Shown: positions 12,261 to 27,116, numbered from the stretch's first letter. The stretch: 64,000 bases of DNA from Cucumis sativus (GCF_000004075.3 NC_026657.2:10106001-10170000), one strand, 5' to 3'. Numbers and translations are program-made. The notes: a model not told the origin generated them from the letters alone.

Positions 12261-13976
12261 CTAGCTTTTCTTCCGCAATGTAACCAATTCCATGGTGGCA
12301 CCATATTTTCCATGCAGAGCTTCTGCACACCAGCCATGTCCATCATCCACAGTCGGCATCTTGACTTCCATGTAAGGAGTTGCAGGGTGTTGAGCACCTG
12401 GGAGTGTTGCCCCAGCTAGAACTCTAAGCATATTTGAAGAGTCAATGTCCATACAAATTGTGATTTCAGGGACTCCTTTGGGTGCTGGTGGAATTCCAAT
12501 GATTTTGAAATAGCCAAGCAGATGGTTTTCCTCTGCTCTGGTCTCTTCGCCTTCATAGACAACAATCAGGGCCTCACTTTGATTGTCTTGAATTGTTGTG
12601 AAAACCAACTCCTTGCGTGCTGGCATTGTGGTGTTCTTGGGGATAATTGGAATGAAACTGTTTCCATCAGCTCGAATTCCAATGGCAAGAGGCGTTGCTT
12701 GGATGCTAAGAAGATCTAGACTGCCAAATGGATCGCCAATGCCTGATGCTATTGCACCTTCTAAAGCTGCACCAGAAACTGCAGCTTCTAAAGGATCTAT
12801 TCCTTCATAAAGTGCCTTCTTTTTACTTATTTCCATCAGAAGATGTCTGATCTTTGGAATATATGAACAGCCACCAACTACTACTACATCACTCAAATCT
12901 TCGATCCCCAGTCGTGCATCATGTAAGCATTGCTTAACGAGGTTCTCACATTTCTCGAACACCTTGCTGTTCACCATCTCAAAGTCCTCTCGGCTAAGAA
13001 CCTTGCATAACTTTGACCCATTTCCCAAGCTGACATTGATTTCAACACTAGACTGGAATGAGAGCTTGTGGATAGCATCTTGAGTCGCAACTCGGAGCAA
13101 CCCCATCCTTCTGATCTCATCAATTCCACGGTGTGAGAATATAGATTCAGAATTTGGCAAAAGATACTTCATGGTGTTTTGAAGTAGATCTTCGCCTCCT
13201 ATAGGACTGCCAGCCAGGGCTCTGATCTGTGACACCCCTCCTCCTATGGCTGACACAGCAACATCACAATACCCAGCTCCCATGTTGAAAATAAGAGCAA
13301 TTTTTTCACTTCCACTGCCCATGCTGTCATGTACAGCCTGCTGTTGTTGTTGAGCATATAACAAAGCTACTGCTGTTGGTTCAGGCATCAATCTAACTTG
13401 AAGTCCAGCCATTGCACAAGCTCGTTCCACACGAGTAAGCTGGAATCGGCTGAATGAAACTGGAATTGTTAAAACAACATTTCTAATTGGTCGTTTTAGT
13501 TGATATTCAGCCATCATTTTCAGTTCAACGATGAAAATTGCCAAAACTTCTTCAGGAGTTGTAGATCTCCATACATTATTCACCAAAGCTGCAACAAATG
13601 GACGAACACCAATGTCCAAAGTTTGCACCAGAAAAGGAAGGCTCTTGCATGCATGAACAACTGGGTCAGTGTCAACTCTTCCAATCAAGCGTTTCATATT
13701 GAAAATTGCAGCACCAGAGAGCATGTCATACTCATGGCTTAGCTCATTACTAACTCCCCCAGAAGGAGTGTCATCCTTGAAGGTGACATATGATCTCATA
13801 ATTTTCTGGTTTCTTGTGTTCTTAAGAAGCTCTACCTGAGATCCATTCCAGACTGCAATACTACATTGTGATGTACCAATATCAATTCCAACTGCAATTT
13901 CTGGAAAAGTTGATGTTGTTCTATCTTCCCCAGTAGTTTCACTATCAGAAGCTACGGTGTATATTGGTTCAGCCAT
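12261..13976 (-). CDS. HSP70T-2: Divergent heat-shock protein 70 family member (HSP70-8 / HSP70T-2 type)
   Basis: One uninterrupted coding exon of 571 residues. The start is the ATG at 13976 (MAEPIYTVASDSE), matching the remembered Arabidopsis HSP70T-2 (At2g32120) N-terminus; the frame is open for six more codons upstream, but an acceptor TGCAG sits just before this ATG. Residues about 26-395 form the nucleotide-binding domain: GIDIGTSQCSIAVWNG near 30-45, LMPEPTAVALLYAQ near 196, and VVVVGGCSYIP near 364-374. The usual second phosphate motif (DLGGGTFD) reads NMGAGYCD at 231-238, so normal ATP hydrolysis is doubtful. A substrate-binding region follows. The protein is shorter than canonical HSP70 (about 650) and lacks the EEVD tail, so it is a truncated, atypical cytosolic chaperone. 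Paralogue assignment is strong. Confidence 0.93.
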   Translation of the reverse strand: MAEPIYTVASDSETTGEDRTTSTFPEIAVGIDIGTSQCSIAVWNGSQVELLKNTRNQKIMRSYVTFKDDTPSGGVSNELSHEYDMLSGAAIFNMKRLIGRVDTDPVVHACKSLPFLVQTLDIGVRPFVAALVNNVWRSTTPEEVLAIFIVELKMMAEYQLKRPIRNVVLTIPVSFSRFQLTRVERACAMAGLQVRLMPEPTAVALLYAQQQQQAVHDSMGSGSEKIALIFNMGAGYCDVAVSAIGGGVSQIRALAGSPIGGEDLLQNTMKYLLPNSESIFSHRGIDEIRRMGLLRVATQDAIHKLSFQSSVEINVSLGNGSKLCKVLSREDFEMVNSKVFEKCENLVKQCLHDARLGIEDLSDVVVVGGCSYIPKIRHLLMEISKKKALYEGIDPLEAAVSGAALEGAIASGIGDPFGSLDLLSIQATPLAIGIRADGNSFIPIIPKNTTMPARKELVFTTIQDNQSEALIVVYEGEETRAEENHLLGYFKIIGIPPAPKGVPEITICMDIDSSNMLRVLAGATLPGAQHPATPYMEVKMPTVDDGHGWCAEALHGKYGATMELVTLRKKS

Positions 13977-13979
13977 AAT

Positions 13980-14870
13980 CTGCATTTTGATCAATATATA
14001 GGTCTAGTTTTCAGTTGGTAACTCATTGCCATCACTAATCATAGATTGCGCTAGAGGACATGAAAAAGATAATCAACAATTCTATCCTTTAAAATGGGAT
14101 TTAAAGTCCACTCAATCATCTCTCGAACACTTCAAAAGGAATACACAAGAGCAAAATGTCTATACTCGTTTTACTTATAACAGAGAAAGAGGAGATACAC
14201 ACGTTGGACAAATAAAGATTGACTGTATCACTTCGGAAGGTGTTATAAACACAGACCATATCATTATGTAAACTACTCAGGATATTTTTTTTTACACATC
14301 ATAGAAAATACTGTTTAACATTGAATTCTAAATATGAACACACGTTTGTTAATCAAAATTTCTTTCACATAGGCAGGTTCACTATACTATGACAGGAATT
14401 TCATAAACAAGATCAACTGTAATCTACCTCTCTAATCCAATTATAACATTTCAAACATCAGCATACACGTTGAAATTAATAAGCACTTCATTAACAAACA
14501 CCTTCCAGGCAATTCCAAACATCATTTCTCTACGTAAACAGTAGAAAGCAAGAAAAAGAATTTGCATTAAAAAATTCGCCAATTCAGCAAAGACTCGGTC
14601 ACTTTAATAATACGAAGGAAAAAAAAAGCAAAATACATCAAGCCCAGTCTAGAAAAGCACAAACAGATTGAAAATTGCTAACTATTGCCAAGAAAATCTA
14701 AGAACAAGACATACCCAGTTCCGTAATCAACCAATTGAAGAAAGAAAAAGAGAAATAACCAGGAACAATAGCGATTAAAATGGTTGAGCCGAGCAAGCAG
14801 GTGGCAGAAGCAAGCAACGAGACAGAAAATTCAGTAGCAGAGAGCTACAAGGAAAAGAGCAATGAGAAAC
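13980..14870 (-). other. Probable 5'UTR intron of the HSP70-like gene
   Basis: On the minus strand a donor (AAAG then GTTTCTC) lies at 14870, and an acceptor TGCAG ends at 13980, three bases before the ATG. Between them the DNA is AT-rich and no frame on either strand looks coding. This would leave a leader exon from about 14895 to 14871. Transcript data would settle it. Confidence 0.5.
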
Positions 14871-14924
14871 CTTTAGAAGATACGAGATAAGCCGGTGAAG
14901 ATAAAGAAGGGGAAAGCGAAGAGT

Positions 14925-14932
14925 AATTTATA
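14925..14932 (-). promoter_or_regulatory. TATA box of the HSP70-like gene
   Basis: The minus strand reads TATAAATT, about 950 bases before the ATG but close to the proposed leader exon, and about 35 bases downstream of a heat-shock-type element at 14963-14976. Confidence 0.5.
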
Positions 14933-14962
14933 AAAGCCATTGAAAGAAAGCTTGATCGTCTT

Positions 14963-14976
14963 CTAGAGCTTCCTAG
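14963..14976. promoter_or_regulatory. Heat-shock-element-like palindrome
   Basis: CTAGAGCTTCCTAG matches the old plant 14-base heat-shock consensus CTnGAAnnTTCnAG at 8 of 10 fixed positions and sits just upstream of the proposed TATA box. Flanking TTC and GAA units are not perfectly phased at five-base steps, so heat responsiveness is plausible but not proven. Confidence 0.4.
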
Positions 14977-14999
14977 AGAAAGAGAAGCGAACAATTTTG

Positions 15000-16300
15000 G
15001 TTTTGAAAATAGGGAAAAACGATAGCGGCAAGTTTTACGGTGTGGACGCTTACACTGTGGGAAGGAATTGGGTTAGATCAAACGGACAACAATTGATCAT
15101 CATTGGACTCGGCAACTATAACTTCACTTGTTGGATAAATCACCAATTTCTTTCGTTGAAAATTTTCAACTTTTTAATACAATTTTATTTTTGAGGATTT
15201 TTTTTTTGGGAGTGAAGGAGGGTAGAAACTTAGATTTATTTTAATTTAATATTCGATTTTATGCTTTTTAAATAAAATTTTATATCATCAAAATTGGTTT
15301 TAAATTGTATTTGACAGTAAAAAACTTAGGATGATATTGAAAATGAGAATATCGATTTTAAATCACTTCTAAATTAACTTGGAATTCTGTTTGATAAAAG
15401 TTTCAAGAAATTCTCTGGTTGGTAGGACACGTAGCAGGCCCATCGGTTGTGCTTGTTGGGCTGACTTGACCCCGTTTTGGGACCCAGGCCCAATAAGCCC
15501 AATCTAATTTGCAAACGCTCTATGTGAGTCCACAAGGATAGTAGTTAAGCACCAATTACAATTTTAAAAATTAACATTTTAAATGAAGTCAATTATTTCC
15601 TTAAGAAACAATTGTTAATTATTTCTTGAGGTTATTAATAATAACTGGTATGATTTTATGCCAAAATTTGAGCCTAATCTAATTAATTCACCTCCATATA
15701 TATTTTTAATGCCAATATCAATTAAAAGAAACGTGTTTGATAATGAATGAAAATCACATTCTTCTCAAGTGAAAAGTAATAGATATTAACATAAAGTCTA
15801 GAGTTGATTGCTTTTCTTGTTTACATTCCATGAACGTAACGAGTTATGGAGTTCACCCTAAAATTTGTAATCAAATCATGCAATTTAACTAAGAAATGTA
15901 ATGTCTTATTCAAAAATTCATTTTTATTTATACACCTTTCATAAACTTCTTAAAATAAAAACACAATGTGCTTTAAAACTCTTTTTTAAAAGTATTTGTG
16001 TATTGTGTATACGAGTTTTTTTTTGTTTGTTATATATACTAAAAATGTTTTTATTTAAATTTTTTCAAAATTGGTTGATGGTGACAACCTCTAGAGTTGA
16101 TTATGGGAAGTTCGCTCGTAGAGTTACTAGAGGTGGTGGTGAAAGATTGACCGACAACAATCATTGGAGAAGGTGTCTAAAAGTTGGTTGACGAACTTTC
16201 TAACCCTTTGAAAAAGTACCCCGAAAGTTGAAGAATAGTAATAATAGGTGAGTGTTATTTTAAATCCTGACCTTGATCACCAACTAAAGAGTAATTTGGG
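15000..16300. other. Intergenic DNA, no gene recognised
   Basis: The stretch is AT-rich with a short less AT-rich patch at 15420-15510. The 96-codon frame at 15901-16191 (+) is low in complexity in its first half and resembles no family I know. Confidence 0.6.
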
Positions 16301-16302
16301 TT

Positions 16303-16482
16303 CTGTGTGGGGCGGTGGTGGCAGATAAGCCGGAAAATTTGAAGGATTTGGAAAGGTACAAGGGAATGGCGATGGTGGGATTGTGGTGTATTCGTCCAGA
16401 TTCAACTCAAAGAACGTCGATGAAGAAGGTCACCCAAATGTTGGAAGGCACCGTTGAAGTTGGAACCCCTCCTCTCCCCTTT
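16303..16482 (+). pseudogene. Orphan C-terminal fragment of a G-type lectin receptor-like kinase
   Basis: One frame reads LVADKPENLKDLERY, GMAMVGLWCIRPDSTQRTS, then MKKVTQMLEGTVEVGTPPLP, the final kinase subdomain of lectin S-receptor-like kinases. In the family it follows some 700 residues of lectin, transmembrane and kinase sequence, none of which is present upstream. The frame then runs into an AT microsatellite (16489-16509). It is a decayed or dispersed gene end rather than a working gene. A second relic of the same family lies at 33037-33700 on the other strand. Confidence 0.8.
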
Positions 16483-16488
16483 GTAATA

Positions 16489-16509
16489 CATATATATATA
16501 TATATATAT
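16489..16509. repeat. (AT)n microsatellite
   Basis: About ten AT/TA units directly after the kinase fragment. Confidence 0.9.
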
Positions 16510-17614
16510 TCGTTTCATGAATGTCTCAATTACAACAAATATATCAAACTTTCAAACATTATGGTTTGTTCGATTGTTTTCTTGTGTTTGGAGACAATCT
16601 CTTGTATTATGCAACATAACAAATGTTTCTTCATTTGCTATTTTGTCGATTTTCTTTTTTAAAATTTGATGGATATCGAGTTGTGTTCAAACACTTTTTA
16701 TAACAAATTAGATTGTTTATATTTCTTTAACCAAATAAGTTTTATTGAATAATGAACCCAACCATAAAGTATTTGGATTGGGTTGGTTCACCTTAATCGG
16801 ATCATTTATATATTTAAATTTTTGTCCTATAAATAATTTTTTAAAAAATTTTTTAAAATTATTTTTATATATAGAATCAAGATTAACAATTCAATATTCA
16901 TCTAGATTATCAAAATTTTCTTAGAATAAATTATTAAAGAAATTTATACTTACATAACTATTTTATATAAGTATAATATTTTAAAAAGATTAATGTTAAG
17001 TTTGAAGTGGTTGAGTTGTTTTTGGTGAACCAATGAACTAAATCAATGGAGTTGATTGAATTTTCCAAGTCATCGTGTTTTTTTAACAATTTTATTAATA
17101 AATTTGATGGGTTTGTTAGTTGATCAAAGCTTTTAAGCCTATTTTTGAAAATTAGTAACTAAAATGACCGAGTTAAAACTTTAGTGATAAAATACACATA
17201 TTTTATTTAAAACACAAGCGAACAAATTAAACTTTCGAACTTCAAGATAAAAGGTTCTAAAGACAAATCTTGGTTAGAAAAGTTATATTGTCACGTAGAA
17301 AACAAATGATATAATGACATAATAAAATTTAATTAGGACTCCACTTTGGATTGAGTTGAGTATATTATGAAATTGATATGCTGAAATTATAAATTATTTG
17401 TTGGAGGTGCACAATTGTGAAGACAAATTTTTCCAATCAATGTGCAAAGAAGAAAGATCTAAAGATAAGCTTTTATCCTTTCTCTTTGATTTTATTTGGT
17501 AGTAGTAGCAGCCTATATGCTTTTATTACCAGCCATACCTTGCCAAGTTAGGCTTATACTAAAACCAAAATTAGTTTGTTGTGATGGGTAATAACATTTT
17601 TAAATAAAACGAAC

Positions 17615-17718
17615 TAAAATATTTATAAATTATTGTAAAATTTTATATCTATTATGAATAAGTTAGTGTCTATCATTAATATAATCTAAAATTTTACTAT
17701 ATTTTATAAATATTTTCA
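17615..17718. mobile_element. MITE-like inverted-repeat element, copy 2
   Basis: AAAATATTTATAAA at 17616-17629 is matched in inverse by TTTATAAATATTTT at 17704-17717, a 14-base perfect inverted repeat enclosing about 75 bases with no coding frame. It shares its ends with the copies at 7580 and 46858. Confidence 0.55.
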
Positions 17719-19830
17719 ACGATTTTTTTTTGTATTTATAATAACGTTATTTATATTATTAATTTAATTTTGTAATTGTTTTTAGTTAATTCCTACAAAT
17801 TGTAGGGGATAACGACACTGATTGATTTCAACCTCCATTTTTGAACTTAAATATTCCTTTTAAGTTTTAATTTGGAGAATTATAAAAAATGACAAATTAG
17901 TGATCTAAGAACATGAGATTAAATTATAATTAAATTTGTGAAATTTCTTTTACTTTCAAGTTTTTTAAAAGTGATATTCATACATTTAAAAATGACTTTG
18001 CTTCATGAAAAATTACTTCCGAACGATGAGCATAGTTTGTGATGCCACGAAAAACTTCTAAAACAAGATTACCTAAGAGTAATTCTCACTTGATATTATA
18101 TTAACACTATTTTATTTTTTATGAAAAGAAAAAATACAAAACTCTCTTGCAAATTTAGGGAACATTAGAAAAACAATGGATGATTTGAAAAACGAGGAAG
18201 AAAAATGGTATCATTCAATTGTAAAAAAGGCAATAATCTTGTCCTTTTACCTTTCAAATTCAACATTTACATGAAGAAAAAATAAGTTTGCTGCTAATTT
18301 AGTAAACAAAGCTTTGATTAAGATAATATTCAAAGGTTAAATAATTTGAACCAAAATCTTTTTTTTTCTCAACAAGTATAATTAGGGTGGATTTTTTAAA
18401 ACTCGTGGAAGTGTAAAAAAAACATTAGTTAATTGAAATTATTAATCAAAATAATGTTCATAGTATTTTTTTTAAAAAAAAATTAAGTTAGAAGGGTTCT
18501 CAATATAAAACACATTTAATTTTTCTCAGTAAAAATAATCAGTTTCTTTGACCCAAAAATTGATGTATAGTTTGAAATAAATTAAGAAAAGAAATCAAAT
18601 TTTAGTTTTACTTGAATTAGGAAATGTTCCCTTTTAAAGATGACATCAATTATTTTCATAGTCTCTTATGAGGAGGACAACAACTTATTGTAAAATAATA
18701 ATAGTTATTATATGTACTCAACTTTATACATTTTATTTATGTAAGACGGGTAAAGGACTCTTCTATGATTCCAAAAATTTAGAATATAAATATTTATTTT
18801 CGAGGGGTTGAAATAAAATGGAAAGTGATTTTCTATTTGTGTGGTACATTATGAATTTAAAAATTCAACTTTGACAACCACTCATGCCTTTTCTAATTTA
18901 GAAGACATAAATTTTATAAAATAAAAAGATAAGAAACTAGAGATGAAAATCTTGATGAGAAGACCTAAAATTGCCACTATTGGAGGGAAGAAGAAGAGCA
19001 CCCATAATTTCTAATGAAGCATGCTTATGATATTAAGATTCTAACCCATGATGTAGAATGATGAGAGAAAATCACTTGAACCAAATGCCAAGTGTAATCA
19101 ACTTTACAGGTCATCCAATCCAACAATGGAAGAAAAATGGATATTAAAAAGAAAAGAAAAGAAAAGAAAGAGACAAGAGGTTGGTTCTTAAGGAGTCTTG
19201 TAGGGCTTTGTAGTTATCATTAGCTTTCCCAAACAAGAGGTGGGTGAATCAAATCATCACTCCACAAAGGTATGATTTTTAAACATGTTGGTCACAACAC
19301 TAATACCAAACCACACCACACCACTCCACCATTGCCACCCACCCACCTCCATTTTTCCCCTCTAAATGCTCTCCCATGTCAGTTACTACCGACACACCAC
19401 ATTCAAAATCAAAACATACTCCTACATCAATTAAAGAAAGAAAGAAAAAACTCCACAATCTTTAGTTTTTCAAACAAATTTGTGTAAATGGAGAGACTGG
19501 TTGTTCTAATGCATCATGTTGATGCTTAATTTAACTTGTAGTACTGTTTACATTTTTTAACTATATAATCCGAACTCAAAATATCTAGAAAGTGTATTTT
19601 CGTAATGATCGCATGAAATCCCAAAAAGTGATAAAGAAAACTCTCGAACAGATTTGTTTAAATTTTTTTTTATACTGAGATAGAAACAAATAAATAAATA
19701 TATAATTTTGTTGAGAGGGGTTGGATGTAGTATTTGTATGGTGATGTTGATGAGTGGGTTTGGCATAGCACGCTCTCATTCATATCTTTTGGAGCAAAGA
19801 GAATATTATGATGGTTCCCATTGCACGCCC

Positions 19831-19933
19831 TTCTCTCTCTTCCCCTATTCTCTCTTTCTCTCTTTCTCTCTTTCTCTCTTTCTCTTTCTCTCTAACACAC
19901 ACACACATAATATTATTATTATTCTTCTTATTC
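19831..19933. repeat. Compound TCTCTTTC / CA / ATT-CTT microsatellite
   Basis: A run of TCTCTTTC units is followed by about six CA units and then ATT and CTT triplets. It is low-complexity pyrimidine-rich DNA about 750 bases upstream of the thermospermine synthase ATG. Confidence 0.9.
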
Positions 19934-20683
19934 TTCTTGAAGAAATGAATTACCTGGATTTTCGCCTATTTGTCACCCTCTCAATCATCATCTTTTTATT
20001 TTTATCTTTTCTCCTCCCAACCAAATATTTTAAATTACATATTTGGTCCCTATGCTTCCATTAAACTTCAAATTTAGTCTCTATCATGTTTTCAAAGCTG
20101 CATAAAATAGTTATAAATACTATTTATAAAATTTTACGATTAAATACTAACTTTATTCGAACTCGTAGGACTTAGATGATAAAATATAACTCGGAGTATT
20201 TTTTAACTATCTATAATTGAAGATTTCGATACAAAATATTGTTTTTGAGAAATTGTACAACTTAGATGACAAAAATTAGAAAATAATATGAAATTTGATC
20301 ATGAAAGCTAAGAAATCCTAAGTGAAATTAAGTTTGTTGTTAATATCACATGCATAAGAAACGTGTAATGATTGTCATTTATTAGATTGGATAGAAGGAA
20401 GAAAGTAAAAACCATGCGACCAAATCATCCTTACAAAATCTCAAACATTGGTCTATGAAAAAACATTGCGAAAATCCAAAACGATTCTTTTTTTTTTTAT
20501 TTAAGTTTTCTTTTTCTATTTTTTTTCCTAATTTCCAAATCAAAACCATACTTTTCTTTACATTTTCCATTGCTTTCTCCTTCCTTAAATACCCCATCTT
20601 CCCTCCTTTCTTCCTCATCAAATATTTCTATCCTTCTCCTATTTCTTGTTCTTTCCTCAGAGTTTCTTCTCTCTGCATCAACA

Positions 20684-23267
<2,584 letters not shown>

Positions 23268-25154
23268 TAGCTTTTGATAAAGAGAGGGGAAAGAGAAGAA
23301 GAAAGAAAGGGCCCCTAAATAAGAGACTATAGGAATCCATCATGTTAGCCTAGAAATGAAACAAAATCTCCTCTAGCCACTTTTTTTTTTGTTCCCTCCC
23401 TTTCTTTGTGTATTGTTTTTTTTCTTTTTTTTTTTTAGTTTTGTTTTCTTATTGTTTGTGTAGTGACTTTAAAGTTACAAATATAGTAGTAATTAAAAGA
23501 GGGGCTTTTAGCTTATATATTTATTTATTTTATTATTATCCCACTTTTCACTCTTTCTTGGACAAACCCCAAATATAACAAAGATTATTAATGGACACGA
23601 TATGGAGATGAAATAGAAATGAACTTTTAGGACCTCTTTGGTAGGTATATTGAAAACAAAAAAAGTTGAATAATTAAAACAAAATTGACAATGTATTCAA
23701 ATTTTAGATATAATGAAATCACCACAAATATTAGTATTATTGTTTATTGAACAAACTCTTTAGTTTTCAAGTTCTAAAAGTTTGTATTTATTTTTTTGGC
23801 TACTGTTTTCAGTATACTTTCACATTTCTTACAAACATATATTTGAATTCTTGACTAAATTTAAAGGTTGAGTTTTTAACTATTAGATATGTTAGATAAG
23901 CATTGTTTTTATTTTTCTGAAATTGTGTTTCTTTTTCACAATCTTTATATATTGAATGGATTTGCCAAAGTCCGAGAAAAAGAAACGGCTCCATTAATTA
24001 TTTTTTTTTTTATCTCATGGAGCTATTTGAGAACAATTATTACGGAGATAGAGATCGCAGTCAACCATTATTAAACTACAATTCATCCAAAATCTTAAAC
24101 TAGTGGTTGAGAGTACCAATAAGTGAAAATCAATTTTAATTGAATAGGAAACGACAATGAAACTAGTAGCTAAAGAAAAATTTAATTATATACCTCACCA
24201 ACACAGTCCATTTTTTAACTATCTTTTGTATCTTCTCTAACGGTGATCTCCTTTAAAAAATTTACTTTTATATATGTTTTTTATCACACATGGTTGTGAT
24301 TTTCTTAAATATTTCTATATACATATATATTTATTTTGTAGAAATGGAGCATTCCAAGTGAGCTGTAATTGAAACACGTGACTCGACTCGAGATAGCAAC
24401 GTGTAGGTGCATATCGATTAAAGTTTCCTCGATGCATCGATTGAAATTTAAGTGTTTAAGAGTGATTTTTAAAGGATTAAAGTTTGCTTAAAAAAATGTT
24501 AATAGTTATTTAAAATCAATACTTAAAGTCTAAAACTAAAATTTAAATAATTAAATGTATGTTTCTAAATATTTCAAAATGGCGAACTACACCCCAAAAA
24601 ATATGAGAACAAAAAGTGATTGACTTTAATAAATTCATATGCAAGAGACTTTAGTTAAACAATTTTTTTTAAAAAATTTTGCAACACTCTTGTAAACAAC
24701 CTCAAGGGCCGATCATAGCTCAACACAAATCTAATCCTCAAGTAATGATTTTGAAAAAAACTTAAATGTTAAACAAAATTTAGAGTGAAGCCTATGATAT
24801 GGGAGAATCTCTTGTTTCAATATAAGCTGTTTAGGAGAACCCGAACATTCATCTCGTGAAAGTTATGTGTTACGAAATAGTTAATGAAATTAAACAAAAT
24901 AACCCAATTTACCTCATAAGCAAGTCACATACGCACATACACAAAAAGAGATCAATTTCATCACAGAATTTTCTAGCATGATCACTAAAAACAACTGACA
25001 AATTTACATCTAACACACAAATCATAACTCCACAAGACAAAATCAGAACAGAAGATCAAGAACATACACTTATAAGAATTAATATAAGAGAGTATGATTC
25101 ATAATTGACATCATAAAGAAAAAGAGCATATAAGAACATAAGAAATTAAATTTC
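23268..25154. other. Intergenic DNA between convergent genes
   Basis: This is the 3' flank of both the thermospermine synthase gene and PsaD, which converge. It is AT-rich with long T tracts at 23380-23440. No frame resembles a protein. It presumably includes both 3'UTRs. Confidence 0.65.
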
Positions 25155-25778
25155 TTACAAATCATACACTTGTTTTCCAGTGAACTTAACCTCAATAGGG
25201 CTAACATTCTTCCCGATAGACCTGAAGTTCTGACCAACTCCTTCCCTTCCTGGATTCACCTTCTCTGGATAAACCCCATCTTTAGGATGCAAATACTGAA
25301 CTTCCCCATTAGGAAAAACCCTATAAAATTGATACTTAATCTTATACTTTGATCTCAACCTTGTCCCCAAAGCCAAACACTGCTCTTTCCTTGCCAATTT
25401 CAGCAGATTCGGCCCTTCTCGCATGATCGCCGCGCCACCGGTCGGCATCTCAAAGATTTGCTCTTTAGGGGATTCCCATGTTATGACATAGAATTCCTCC
25501 ACTTGAGCCTTCCGGAGGAGTCCTCCGGTGCTGCCCGCGAAGATCGGGGACGGGGTGCTGGGGTCGAGCTCGGGTGGGGAGAATCCGGCCGGAGCCTCGA
25601 CAGAAGTCTCGGCTTCGGCGGAGACCTTGAAAGAGCGGGAAGAGGAGGCGGCCTTGAGGTGGGGCTTGGAGGTGAGGAAGGAGAGAGTTGAGGATTGCTT
25701 CCATGGAATGGAAATGCCGGTGGATTTGGGAGTGGAGAGAGATGGGGTGAAGAGGGTGGCTTGAGTGGCCATGGCCAT
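25155..25778 (-). CDS. PSAD: Photosystem I reaction centre subunit II, chloroplast precursor (PsaD)
   Basis: A single-exon gene of 207 residues, the normal length. PsaD sits on the stromal face of photosystem I, docks ferredoxin and helps anchor PsaC and PsaE. Residues 1 to about 53 are a Ser/Thr/Lys-rich, acid-poor chloroplast transit peptide ([18 protein letters not shown]). The mature part opens with an acidic/Pro stretch, then the conserved core: [60 protein letters not shown], and the C-terminal [14 protein letters not shown]. The start is the first of two close ATGs (25778 and 25772); the frame stays open upstream but without another ATG. The sequence matches my recollection of cucumber PsaD. 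GC content is clearly higher than in the flanks. No canonical TATA box is visible upstream, a known trait of some photosynthesis genes. Confidence 0.97.
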   Translation of the reverse strand: MAMATQATLFTPSLSTPKSTGISIPWKQSSTLSFLTSKPHLKAASSSRSFKVSAEAETSVEAPAGFSPPELDPSTPSPIFAGSTGGLLRKAQVEEFYVITWESPKEQIFEMPTGGAAIMREGPNLLKLARKEQCLALGTRLRSKYKIKYQFYRVFPNGEVQYLHPKDGVYPEKVNPGREGVGQNFRSIGKNVSPIEVKFTGKQVYDL

Positions 25779-27095
25779 GGGATTTGGAGCAGAGGAAGAG
25801 GATTGGGAATGGTGGATTGAGAATGGAGGATTGAGGAAGAATAATAAGAAGAATTGGATTTGGGGTTTTTGTGTGGATGATGGGAATTTGGAGAGTGGAT
25901 AAGATGATCTTTGGTTGGCCAATTAGAATGAGAGTTTTTGATATGGAGACCTCACCCACAGCTTTTATTTCATCTTCAGTTCATTCCAACTCTGTTTTGT
26001 CAAAATTGGATTCAATATTGATATTTTATTTTAAGTTCCAAACAATAAATGAAAATACCTTTAGATGCAATCTTCAAATAGAAAACACAATTATCTCTAA
26101 TCATACCATTTTCAAATAAAGCCATGAGATTATATTAAAAAAGTGGCAATAATACTAATGTGCACGCAAAATGACTGCCAAACATAAGCCAACCTATTTC
26201 AAAACGTATGTCATCAACAAAATCTAACTTAAACAAATTCAATATAATTAGACTCGAGAAAGAGTGTGGAGAGAAAAAAAATACTTTTAAAGTATTAACC
26301 TTTCGTATGCGTTTGTGGGAGGGAAAGAGTTATGCAAAAAAAAGAGTTATGTGGAAAAATTATTATAATAATTTATTGTTATGATAATATGTATCTGGGG
26401 TTAGGTTATTTGATTGTGTTATGGTAATATGTGTTTTGGAGAAGAAAAATGAATAGCAGTGTTATGATTGTATGAGTTTGAGGGAGAAATTATAACAGTA
26501 ATGTTATGTTAATATATGTATGGGAGATGGATTATTTTGATAATATTATGATAATAGGAAGTATGGAAATTTGCATAGTGATGAAAAAATGGAATAGAGA
26601 AATTTACAGGGTTGGAAAAAATGGAATAGAGAAATTTGTAGGGTTATGGAACATAGAGTAGAAAAATTTATAGGATTATTTAACCCTAATTCCGAGTTTC
26701 GCAAATCCTTATTGGACCCAAACCCTTCTCTAATCGCCTAAATATCCCCGGCCCAAACACACCCTTCTAGTTTAAAGTGTACGTTGAAGTTTTCAATGTC
26801 TTACAACTATTTTTGAACCGTATTACAAATTTACCTTATTTTCTATAAAATTTTCAAAGTTTTAGACACACGATTTTTTAATAAAAATTATATTTTAGAA
26901 AATGCCACGTGTTTAGGCACTACTTGGGCTCATTTTTCTTTTTTTTTTAAAAACTAATTATTAAATCTATTTCTTCCTTATAACAAATCCCAACTGTCTA
27001 TAGATGGTTGCATTAAAAATCTCAAAAAAATAAACCAAAAATAACAAAATCCAAACGATAACAAAATTTTAAAATCACACTCTTTGTTATATAAT
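25779..27095. other. Divergent promoter region between PsaD and the beta-galactosidase gene
   Basis: This is the 5' flank of both genes. A GATAAG I-box-like site lies at 25898-25903 in the PsaD leader or promoter, and ATTGG/CCAAT at 25919-25923. From 26330 to 26660 there are loosely repeated phrases around TTATGATAATAT and GGAATAGAGAAATTT. No coding frame is recognised. Confidence 0.55.
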
Positions 27096-27103
27096 TATAA
27101 ATA
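27096..27103 (+). promoter_or_regulatory. TATA box of the beta-galactosidase gene
   Basis: TATAAATA lies only 14 bases before the first ATG (27117) and 41 bases before the second (27144). Transcription about 30 bases downstream would skip the first ATG, which favours the second as the translation start. Confidence 0.5.
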
Positions 27104-27116
27104 GAGATCAGTGGCC

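Larger units (their letters stand above)
16510..20683. other. Intergenic DNA upstream of the thermospermine synthase gene
   Basis: No gene recognised. It holds inverted-repeat element copy 2 (17615-17718), a pyrimidine-rich microsatellite (19831-19933), and a stretch near 20040-20090 (TTTGGTCCCTATGCTTCC) that resembles a phrase common in plant dispersed repeats. A 118-codon frame at 19708-20064 is mostly translated CT repeat. Confidence 0.6.

Noticed and set aside
19708-20064. 118-codon plus-strand frame
   Set aside because: Most of it is translated CT and CA microsatellite followed by hydrophobic noise.
25465-25959. 164-codon minus-strand frame overlapping PsaD
   Set aside because: It is an alternative frame over the GC-rich PsaD 5' half; the true frame is identified by homology.
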